This document shows positions 1 through 4,809 of a stretch of 5,981 nucleotides of DNA, one piece after another (position 1 is the first letter of the stretch; every line of letters starts with the position of its first letter). A model generated the notes under the pieces. That model searched no databases, was not told the origin of the DNA, and saw only the letters and a list, made by a program, of their open reading frames with translations. The position numbers and the translations under genes are program-made. Location of the stretch: assembly GCA_905216075.1 (NCBI GenBank), contig CAJMSO010000119.1:1-5981 (forward strand). Reading direction: 5' to 3'. This DNA comes from an uncultured bacterium. GTDB taxonomy: Bacteria > Actinomycetota > Coriobacteriia > Coriobacteriales > Coriobacteriaceae.

Positions 1-55
1 GAAGCTTGACGATGGTGGAGCTCTCGCCCACCTTAACGTCACCCAACGTCTTCAT
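1..55 (-). CDS. feoA: FeoA-family protein, second copy (partial, start only)
   Basis: Only the first 18 codons are inside the window; the gene continues off the left edge. The visible residues are MKTLGDVKVGESSTIVKL. This is the typical opening of a FeoA SH3-like domain, in which a short L-x-D/E-hydrophobic-x-x-G-E segment leads into the first beta strand. The start at 55 is supported by a strong Shine-Dalgarno (AAAGGGGG on the minus strand, 64-71) eight bases upstream. It lies 40 bases downstream of another complete feoA on the same strand, so the two are almost certainly cotranscribed, and the ferrous-iron permease gene feoB would be expected next. FeoA proteins are small cytoplasmic partners of FeoB in Fe(II) uptake. 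The family call rests on few residues plus context. Confidence 0.72.
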   Translation of the reverse strand, partial: MKTLGDVKVGESSTIVKL

Positions 56-95
56 TTACTTGTCCCCCTTTCAGTACTTGCAAAAATACCGTCGT

Positions 96-338
96 CTAGG
101 CGACGGTCATGATGTGCATGGCCACCTTGGAATCGATACCAAAGCGGGCACCCAGCACGGTAACGATGATGTTGGCGCCACTCGAGCTCACTACGTGAAT
201 CTCATTGCCTTCGACAAAGCCGAGGTCCTTGAGGTGGTGCTTCATATCCTCATTGCCCTTTACACGAGACACGCGCACGGTTTCGCCCGCTTTTACCATC
301 GAAAGCGGCATTGCCGGCATCTGCGGTCCGCAAGACAT
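96..338 (-). CDS. feoA: FeoA-family ferrous iron transport protein
   Basis: This is an 80-residue cytoplasmic protein of the FeoA (SH3-like) family, an accessory factor of the FeoB Fe(II) permease. The pattern is typical: a start of the small barrel (GETVRVSRVKG, about 18-28), the helix MKHHLKDLGFVEGNEIHVV (about 32-50) with the hallmark L-x-x-L-G-F/I-x-x-G, then a beta hairpin with GARFGIDSKVAMHIMTV at the end. Length is normal for FeoA (about 75-85 residues). The first 13 residues (MSCGPQMPAMPLS) are an extension with one Cys; a start at the internal Met14 is possible. I prefer 338 because TTAGGA sits seven bases upstream of it. A second feoA start follows 40 bases downstream, so this is the first gene of a feoA-feoA operon, probably continuing to feoB. 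The upstream region holds a candidate metal-responsive operator. Confidence 0.9.
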   Translation of the reverse strand: MSCGPQMPAMPLSMVKAGETVRVSRVKGNEDMKHHLKDLGFVEGNEIHVVSSSGANIIVTVLGARFGIDSKVAMHIMTVA

Positions 339-380
339 GAGTGGCTCCTAACGTCAGTTCGTCCTCAACATCGACGCGGT

Positions 381-434
381 AAAAGTTAACCACGCCTATG
401 TTCGCTTTAGTAAACTAACACGTGGTTAACTTTT
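381..434. promoter_or_regulatory. Inverted repeat in feoA promoter region, candidate metal-regulator operator
   Basis: A perfect 14-bp inverted repeat has arms at 381-394 (AAAAGTTAACCACG) and 421-434, separated by 26 bases. Inside the spacer sits a smaller dyad, TTAGTAAACTAA (407-418; arms TTAGT/ACTAA). The element lies 43-96 bases upstream of the feoA start, where a promoter and operator should be. The TTAG...CTAA core resembles half-sites of DtxR/IdeR/MntR-family metal repressors, which commonly control feo operons in Gram-positives; this identity is inference. No T-run follows either arm in a way that suggests a terminator for a neighbouring gene, since the adjacent HPr gene already has one at 482-518. 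I could not fix -35 and -10 hexamers with confidence. Confidence 0.55.
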
Positions 435-481
435 TGGAAAGGGTCCCCATTCAGATTTCGAAAAAGTTTCCTATACGAAAC

Positions 482-518
482 AAAGGCACCGCAAAGACCG
501 TCTCTTTGCGGTGCCTTT
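482..518 (-). terminator. Rho-independent terminator of the HPr-like gene
   Basis: A 16-bp perfect stem (AAAGGCACCGCAAAGA at 482-497 against 503-518) closes a 5-base loop. The arm ends are A/T-rich, so the transcript ends in a U-rich run (CCTTTGTTT on the minus strand, CCTTTTG on the plus strand). It lies about 55 bases past the stop of the minus-strand HPr-like gene and upstream of the feoA promoter region. It therefore separates the two minus-strand units. The symmetric A/T ends would allow it to work in both directions, but no plus-strand gene ends here. Confidence 0.85.
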
Positions 519-531
519 TGATACCAATATA

Positions 532-564
532 AATGTGACAAAGGGACTGTCCCTTTGTCACATT
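532..564. repeat. Perfect palindromic element, REP-like
   Basis: This is a 33-bp element made of two perfect 15-bp arms (AATGTGACAAAGGGA at 532-546 and its complement at 550-564) around a 3-base loop, CTG. It sits seven bases past the stop codon of the HPr-like gene and 13 bases before a separate, better terminator. It lacks a T-run on either strand, so it is not needed for termination. The GTGACAAAGGGAC-GTCCCTTTGTCAC form is reminiscent of dispersed REP-type palindromes linked to RAYT/IS200-like transposases. That link is from memory and is unverified here. Confidence 0.7.
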
Positions 565-571
565 GTTACGG

Positions 572-820
572 TTAAAGCGAGAGGTTTCTGATCGACGTTA
601 CGCAGGAAGCCTCATCCACGCCCGAAACGCGGAACACGATGTCCTCGCCGCACTCGCCGTAGAGAGCCATGAGTCCCATGACATCGCGGCCATCCGTGTG
701 GCGATCACCAATCGAAACCGACACGTCACTACGGTGCTTGGCAATGATGTCATAGAGCAGCGCAACCGGGCGGGCATGTAATCCCAACGGATCTTTAATC
801 GTCTTTGTAAACTCGACCAT
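572..820 (-). CDS. HPr-like phosphocarrier protein with Asp at position 46
   Basis: This is an 82-residue HPr-family protein. HPr is the cytoplasmic carrier that takes phosphate from PEP-phosphorylated Enzyme I at His15 and passes it to sugar-specific EIIA proteins. The active-site motif GLHARPVA places the histidine at exactly residue 15 when translation starts at 820. That start has a strong Shine-Dalgarno (GGGAGGGG) just upstream; a longer in-frame GTG start at 865 would push the His to 30 and lacks this support. The second signature, around residues 44-53 (GRDVMGLMAL), matches the regulatory-site helix, but the usual Ser46 is Asp. Length is typical (85-88). No Enzyme I gene is adjacent, so it may be a main HPr encoded apart from ptsI or a specialised paralogue. 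It is followed by a palindrome and a terminator and looks monocistronic. Confidence 0.88.
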   Translation of the reverse strand: MVEFTKTIKDPLGLHARPVALLYDIIAKHRSDVSVSIGDRHTDGRDVMGLMALYGECGEDIVFRVSGVDEASCVTSIRNLSL

Positions 821-874
821 GTCCCCTCCCGCGGCATCGCACATTCGGCCGGCAAACCCAGCCACGTGGTAGTT

Positions 875-880
875 ATTGTA
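875..880 (-). promoter_or_regulatory. Candidate -10 box for the HPr-like gene
   Basis: On the minus strand TACAAT (one mismatch to TATAAT) lies about 55 bases upstream of the HPr-like start at 820. No good -35 hexamer is found 16-18 bases before it (the bases there read GGCTCT), so this is a weak call. It is preferred because it is the best -10 match between the gene and the inverted-repeat element upstream. Confidence 0.3.
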
Positions 881-922
881 CCGTTAGATGCTTGTCGAGA
901 GCCCCTCTGAACACCTCGTGGT

Positions 923-1132
923 CAAAAAGTGGCAAATATGAGTACTGTCATCAATTTAGTAGCAGCAAAATCAGACCCCCATAGCCCGATTTAAGCGATT
1001 ACAGAGGATAAAAAGCCCTCGATTAACGTCTCTAGGGGGTTATATAAATTGAATTTAAGCCCTTTTTCACGCAAAACAGACCGGAAAATATGGCACTTCT
1101 TTTGCAACAGTACTCATATTTGGCATTTTTTG
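923..1132. repeat. Long inverted repeat pair bounding a 158-base spacer
   Basis: The left arm at 923-948 and the right arm at 1107-1132 are inverted copies of each other, matching at 24 of 26 positions. The shared core is AAATATGAGTACTGT, with CAAAAA at the outer end. Total length is 210 bases. The arms are too long and too well matched to be chance in an intergenic region. No target-site duplication is visible in the flanks (CCTCGTGGT on the left, CCCATAGGG on the right). Possible identities are a MITE-like or other dispersed element, or paired operator sites for a dimeric regulator. Confidence 0.65.
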
Positions 1133-1168
1133 CCCATAGGGTCCACAGCTCATCTCACACGCATAAAA

Positions 1169-1199
1169 AACGAGGGAAGGCGCGCGTCCTTCCCTCGTT
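1169..1199 (-). terminator. Rho-independent terminator of aspS
   Basis: A 12-bp perfect stem (AACGAGGGAAGG at 1169-1180 against 1188-1199) closes a 7-base loop. On the minus strand it is followed by TTTTTTATG, a classic T-run. It begins about 24 bases after the aspS stop codon. This ends the aspS transcript before the intergenic repeat region. Confidence 0.92.
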
Positions 1200-1222
1200 A
1201 CGGGCAATATGTAGCCGCTTGC

Positions 1223-3010
1223 CTACATCAGGCGCAGGCTGACGTCCTTGAGCTGGGCGCCGCTAACGGCACTCGGGGCGCCCGACATAAGGTCGGAGCC
1301 GCTGGCCGTCTTGGGGAACGCCATGACGTCGCGGATGGAGTCGGAACCGGTGAGCAGCATGCACACGCGGTCCAGGCCCAGAGCAAAACCGCCCATCGGG
1401 GGCGCACCAAACTTGAGGGCCTCCATGAGGAAGCCGAACTGAGACTCGGCGCGCTCCTCGGTAAAGCCCAGGAGCTTGAGCATGGACATCTGCATCTCGG
1501 CGTTGTGGATACGCATACCGCCACCGCCGGCCTCAAAGCCGTCCATGACAAAGTCGTAGGTGCAAGAACCGGCTGCCAACGGGTCGGCCTCGATCTTGGC
1601 GATGTCGGTCTCGGTCGGCAGGGTGAAGGGCTGGTGCTCGGCGGCATAGGCCTTGCGGTCCTCATCCCAGTGGAACAGCGGGAAGTTGACGACCCACAGG
1701 AAGTCGTGGCCCTCGCGCTTGATGTCGAGCGCGTTGGCCATGTGAGAACGCATGCCGCCCAGAATCTCGTCAGAGAGCAGGCGCGGGCCGGCGGCGAACA
1801 TCACAAGGTCGCCGGGCTCGACGTCCATGCGCTCGCGCAGAGCCGCCATCTCCTCGTCCGAGAAGAACTTGACGATGGGGCTGTTGATGGAGCCGTCCTC
1901 GCGGAAGGCGATCCAGGCCAGGCCCTTGGCGCCAAACGTGGAAGCCACGCCGGCGAGCTTATCGATCTTGGCACGTGCCCAGGCACCGGCGCCCTTGGCG
2001 TTGATAGCCTTGACGACAGAGCCCTCCTCGTTTGCGGCAGTCGCAAAGACCTTGAACTTGGAGTTGGCAAAGATGTCGGTCAGGTCGACCAGGTGCATGC
2101 CATAGCGGGTATCGGGCTTGTCGGAGCCATAGGTGTCCATGGCATCCCAGTAGTTCATGCGACGCAGCGGCGTGGGCATCTCGACACCCATGCGGCCGAA
2201 GGCGTCGGCCAGGACCTCCTCGAGCGCGCTCATGACGTCGTTCTGGTCCACGAAGGACATCTCGATATCGACCTGGGTGAACTCGGGCTGGCGGTCGGCA
2301 CGCAGGTCCTCGTCGCGGAAGCACTTGGCAACCTGGTAGTAGCGCTCGACGCCACCGACCATAAGCAGCTGCTTCAGGAGCTGCGGGGACTGCGGCAGAG
2401 CGTAGAAGTTACCCGGCTGAATACGGCTGGGGACGATGAAGTCACGAGCGCCCTCGGGCGTGGACTTGAACAGGGAGGGCGTCTCGACCTCCATGAACTC
2501 ACGGTTGTGCAGCGCCTCGCGAATGGCAAAGGTAAAGTCGGAGCGCAGCTTGAGGTTGGCCATCATCTCGGGACGACGGAGGTCCAGATAGCGATAGCGC
2601 AGACGGGTGTCCTCGCTGGTCTCGATGCCGTCCTCGATCTGGAACGGCGGGGTGACGGACGTGTTGAGCACCTCGGCGTGGTCGGTCAGGACCTCGATCT
2701 CGCCGGTCGCGAGCTTGGTGTTGGTAGTCTCCTCGCCACGAGCGCGCACGACGCCATGGATCTTGATGGGCCACTCGGGACGCATGGTCTCGGCGATCTT
2801 AAAGGCATCGCCGTCGGAGTGCTCGGGGTCGAAGGTGAGCTGCGTGATGCCCTCGCGGTCGCGAAGGTCACAGAAGATAAGGCCGCCGTGGTCGCGGCGA
2901 CGGCTCACCCAACCGGTGAGGGTGACCTCTTCGCCCACGTTCTCGCGGCGAAGCTCGCCGCAGGTACGGGTGTGCATGGAATGCTCGTCGATGGGACGGG
3001 TCTGGCTCAT
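1223..3010 (-). CDS. aspS: Aspartyl-tRNA synthetase (class II, bacterial type)
   Basis: This 595-residue cytoplasmic enzyme activates aspartate with ATP and charges tRNA(Asp). It has the full bacterial architecture: an N-terminal OB-fold anticodon-binding domain (about 12-112, with GWVSRRRDHGG at 33-43), class II motif 1 (about 162-179, ending VETPSL), the YALPQSPQ aspartate-site segment (203-210), motif 2 (FRDEDLRADRQPEFTQ, 231-246), a GAD insertion domain (about 310-430), RIHN (500-503) and motif 3 (GLDRVCMLL, 545-553). Length fits the family (about 590). The start at 3010 has a perfect AGGAGG nine bases upstream; Met12 is an alternative that would match the shorter E. coli N-terminus. His41 replaces the Leu of discriminating enzymes such as that of E. 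coli, hinting that this AspRS may also charge tRNA(Asn). The gene is alone in its transcript, with a leader hairpin and a terminator. Confidence 0.97.
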   Translation of the reverse strand: MSQTRPIDEHSMHTRTCGELRRENVGEEVTLTGWVSRRRDHGGLIFCDLRDREGITQLTFDPEHSDGDAFKIAETMRPEWPIKIHGVVRARGEETTNTKLATGEIEVLTDHAEVLNTSVTPPFQIEDGIETSEDTRLRYRYLDLRRPEMMANLKLRSDFTFAIREALHNREFMEVETPSLFKSTPEGARDFIVPSRIQPGNFYALPQSPQLLKQLLMVGGVERYYQVAKCFRDEDLRADRQPEFTQVDIEMSFVDQNDVMSALEEVLADAFGRMGVEMPTPLRRMNYWDAMDTYGSDKPDTRYGMHLVDLTDIFANSKFKVFATAANEEGSVVKAINAKGAGAWARAKIDKLAGVASTFGAKGLAWIAFREDGSINSPIVKFFSDEEMAALRERMDVEPGDLVMFAAGPRLLSDEILGGMRSHMANALDIKREGHDFLWVVNFPLFHWDEDRKAYAAEHQPFTLPTETDIAKIEADPLAAGSCTYDFVMDGFEAGGGGMRIHNAEMQMSMLKLLGFTEERAESQFGFLMEALKFGAPPMGGFALGLDRVCMLLTGSDSIRDVMAFPKTASGSDLMSGAPSAVSGAQLKDVSLRLM

Positions 3011-3031
3011 ACCAGTGATCCTCCTTTATGG

Positions 3032-3073
3032 ATCTGTGCCGCCCCGTGTCGTTCCGGGCGGCGTCGTACAGAT
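3032..3073 (-). promoter_or_regulatory. Leader hairpin just upstream of the aspS ribosome binding site
   Basis: The aspS leader can fold into a two-part stem. The inner stem is GCCGCCC (3038-3044) with GGGCGGC (3056-3062) around an 11-base loop. The outer stem is ATCTGT (3032-3037) with ACAGAT (3068-3073), offset by a 5-base bulge at 3063-3067. It ends six bases before the AAAGGAGG ribosome binding site. There is no T-run, so it is not a terminator by itself, and no T-box-type leader features are evident. A weak extended -10 (TGCGATAAG, minus strand, near 3118-3126) could start a leader of about 100 bases. A role in translation control or mRNA stability is inference. Confidence 0.45.
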
Positions 3074-3266
3074 TTGCCCAGCCTGCGTAAACCGCGCAGC
3101 CAGTCATGGCGTTCTATCTTATCGCACCTGTGTCGATGTGCCGCGGAAAAGTAGCTCCTGCCCAAAGACTTGACGGAGACGAAACAATTGACGCGCCGCG
3201 GCACCCGCCCGCGCTCGTCACGTGCGACAATATGCCCCAATAAAACAGCACTTGGAAAGGCCCGTC

Positions 3267-3902
3267 ATGACTGCACGCCTCATCGTTATGGATATCGACT
3301 CCACGCTCATCAACCAGGAGGTCATCGACCTGTTGGGCGAAGAGGCCGGCGTAGGCGAACAGGTGGCACAGATCACCGAACGCGCCATGCGCGGCGAGCT
3401 GGACTTTAAGCAAGCGCTCGTGGAACGCGTGGAGCTGCTCGCCGGCCTTGACGAGAGCGTGTTCGAGCGCACCTTTGAGCGCGTGACATTTACCCCCGGC
3501 GCACTGGAGCTTGTGCGATCGGCGCACAGTAAGGGTTGGAAAGTTGGCGTGGTAAGCGGCGGCTTTCACGAGGTCGCCGATAAGATCGTGGCCGCCGCGG
3601 GCATCGATTTTTGCCTGGCCAACCGCCTGGAGGTCGTAGACGGCAAGCTCACGGGTAAGCTGGCGGCAGACATTGTGACCAAGGAGTCCAAGCTCATCCA
3701 GCTGCTGGACTGGGCAGTTGAGTGCGGCGTCGACATGGCCCACACGGTCGCTATTGGCGACGGGGCAAACGACATCCCCATGATCCGGGCCGCGGGCACG
3801 GGCATCGCGTTTTGTGCCAAGCCCAAGACACGCGAGGCAGCCCCGTTTGCCATCGACGAGCGCAACCTGATGCTCGCCATGGACATCATCCTACGCGACT
3901 AG
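3267..3902 (+). CDS. serB: Phosphoserine phosphatase, HAD superfamily
   Basis: This 211-residue enzyme hydrolyses O-phospho-L-serine to serine, the last step of the phosphorylated serine pathway, in the cytoplasm. All HAD motifs are present: motif I MDIDSTL with nucleophile Asp9 and acid/base Asp11, motif II VVSGGF with Ser97, the motif-II-associated Lys142, and motif III GDGANDIPM with Asp165, Asn168 and Asp169. Cap residues expected for phosphoserine specificity also appear to be kept (Glu18, Phe47 and Arg54, by analogy with the Methanocaldococcus enzyme). It is the short form without an N-terminal ACT-type regulatory domain. The start at 3267 is chosen because GGAAAGG precedes it by six bases and motif I then lies near the N-terminus as in the family; an in-frame ATG at 3222 would add 15 unlikely residues. 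It is divergent from aspS and separated from larB by 114 bases, so serine synthesis and the lar genes are probably separate units. Confidence 0.92.
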   Translation: MTARLIVMDIDSTLINQEVIDLLGEEAGVGEQVAQITERAMRGELDFKQALVERVELLAGLDESVFERTFERVTFTPGALELVRSAHSKGWKVGVVSGGFHEVADKIVAAAGIDFCLANRLEVVDGKLTGKLAADIVTKESKLIQLLDWAVECGVDMAHTVAIGDGANDIPMIRAAGTGIAFCAKPKTREAAPFAIDERNLMLAMDIILRD

Positions 3903-3911
3903 CCGATCCGT

Positions 3912-3940
3912 CTAACAATTGAATCAGTCTGTCCTATAGT
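3912..3940 (+). promoter_or_regulatory. Candidate sigma-A-type promoter of the larB-larC-tetR operon
   Basis: The -35 candidate CTAACA (3912-3917, four of six matches to TTGACA) and the -10 candidate TATAGT (3935-3940, five of six matches to TATAAT) are separated by the ideal 17 bases. The predicted start of transcription is near 3947, about 70 bases before the larB start codon. The hexamers sit just after the serB stop codon. The inverted repeat at 3939-3972 overlaps the -10 edge and the predicted start point. Confidence 0.5.
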
Positions 3941-3972
3941 TTCCGAACAATTTTGTCTTAGTGTTCGGAAAC
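3939..3972. promoter_or_regulatory. Inverted repeat upstream of larB, candidate repressor operator
   Basis: A perfect 11-bp inverted repeat has arms GTTTCCGAACA (3939-3949) and TGTTCGGAAAC (3962-3972) around a 12-base AT-rich spacer. Each arm contains a small dyad of its own, TTCCGAA (3941-3947) and TTCGGAA (3964-3970), so the element can also be read as two TTCNGAA sites with centres 23 bp apart. There is no T-run after the right arm, which argues against a serB terminator. Its overlap with the -10 edge and predicted transcription start suits a repressor site. The TetR-family product encoded just after larC is a plausible but unproven ligand. Confidence 0.5.
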
Positions 3973-4016
3973 ATACCCTTTGAGTGCTAGACTTTGCGCC
4001 GTCGAAGGGAACATAT

Positions 4017-4799
4017 ATGGATAAGCGAGATCTAGAGCAGCTGCTGAGCGATGTTGCCGGCGGATCAGTCACCCCGGCCGTCGCCCTTACGCGCATCCAG
4101 ACGGCTCCGACCGCCGATTTGGGCTTTGCGCAGCTCGATCTTTCGCGCGGAGTGCGCCAGGGAGCCGGCGAGGTTGTCTACGGTGCTGGTAAAACCGCCG
4201 AGCAAATTGCCGCCATTATCGAGGCGCTGCGCGATGCAGGCCAGGAGCGCATCCTGGTCACGCGCTTGGATGCCGAAAAAGCAGCCCGCACCGGTGAGCT
4301 TCTCGGCAACGATATCGACCTGGGATATGCCCCGGACGCCCAGCTCGCCCTCGTGGGCGGCAAGCCCTCCCCTACCGGCAACGGACGCATCGTCATCGCC
4401 TGCGCAGGCACGAGCGATCTGCCCGTCGCCGAAGAGGCGGCACTGACGGCCGAGTTCTACGGCAACGAGGTCGATCGCCTCTACGATGTGGGTGTCGCCG
4501 GCCTGCACCGCCTGCTCACTCATGCTGAGGAACTTGCCCAGGCGCAGGTGGTCATCGCCATCGCCGGCATGGAAGGCGCCCTGGCGAGCGTCATCGGAGG
4601 CCTTGTGAGCTGTCCGGTCATCGCCGTCCCCACCAGCGTGGGCTATGGCGCGAGCTTTGGCGGTGTGGCCGCACTGCTCGCCATGCTCAACTCCTGCGCC
4701 AGCGGCGTTTCGGTCGTCAATATCGACAACGGCTTTGGTGCCGCCTACCAGGCAAGTCTTATCAATCATCTGGGCGCCGGCACACCTCGCGCCCGTTAA
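4017..4799 (+). CDS. larB: LarB, pyridinium-3,5-biscarboxylic acid mononucleotide synthase
   Basis: This 260-residue protein catalyses the first step of nickel-pincer nucleotide (NPN) cofactor synthesis. In the family, nicotinic acid adenine dinucleotide is carboxylated at pyridine C5 and its phosphoanhydride is cleaved, releasing AMP. The C-terminal half is PurE-like, as expected: GRIVIACAGTSDLPVAEEA (about 123-141), AGMEGALASVIGGLVSCPVIAVPTSVGYG (about 183-211, with Glu186) and LNSCASGVSVVNIDNGFGAA (about 224-243). Cys227 in the last motif probably corresponds to the catalytic Cys of Lactiplantibacillus LarB, which binds substrate covalently. The N-terminal 100 residues match the family's RGVRQGAGEVVYGAGKT segment (44-60). 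The start at 4017 has AAGGGA six bases upstream. larC begins 10 bases after the stop, and its Shine-Dalgarno overlaps the larB TAA, so the two are cotranscribed. Confidence 0.93.
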   Translation: MDKRDLEQLLSDVAGGSVTPAVALTRIQTAPTADLGFAQLDLSRGVRQGAGEVVYGAGKTAEQIAAIIEALRDAGQERILVTRLDAEKAARTGELLGNDIDLGYAPDAQLALVGGKPSPTGNGRIVIACAGTSDLPVAEEAALTAEFYGNEVDRLYDVGVAGLHRLLTHAEELAQAQVVIAIAGMEGALASVIGGLVSCPVIAVPTSVGYGASFGGVAALLAMLNSCASGVSVVNIDNGFGAAYQASLINHLGAGTPRAR

Positions 4800-4809
4800 G
4801 GAGCATTTC

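Larger units (their letters stand above)
866..1168. other. Intergenic region without a gene, AT-richer than its surroundings
   Basis: This stretch between the aspS terminator and the HPr-like gene holds no credible coding sequence on either strand. Its main content is a long imperfect inverted repeat (923-948 with 1107-1132) bounding about 158 bases. Within the bounded segment there are short direct repeats: GCAAAATCAGACC (965-977) resembles GCAAAACAGACC (1071-1082), and ATTTAAGC occurs near 990 and 1053. Next to the right arm, ATATGGCACTTCTTTTGC (1088-1105) is an imperfect copy of the arm's ATATTTGGCATTTTTTGC (1116-1133). The segment could be a dispersed repeat, a structured RNA or a regulatory region. 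I cannot tell which. Confidence 0.6.

Noticed and set aside
821..865. Longer HPr-like protein starting at GTG 865
   Set aside because: The ATG at 820 has a strong Shine-Dalgarno and places the active histidine at the canonical position 15. The extension has neither support nor homology.
3011..3140. T-box riboswitch in the aspS leader
   Set aside because: No T-box consensus, specifier loop or terminator/antiterminator pair is visible, and the leader hairpin lacks a T-run.
1049..3154. Very long plus-strand open frame (701 codons) opposite aspS
   Set aside because: It lies antisense to a full, motif-complete AspRS and has low-complexity Gly/Ala/His/Val/Leu-rich content with no domain. Such frames are a known by-product of GC-rich coding strands.
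3114..3743. Minus-strand open frame of 209 codons opposite serB
   Set aside because: It overlaps a complete HAD phosphatase, shows no recognisable family and has no supporting ribosome binding site. It is a shadow of serB.
3939..3972. Intrinsic terminator for serB
   Set aside because: The stem is AT-flanked with a 12-base loop and no T-run follows. Its position on the -10 edge of a good promoter fits an operator better.
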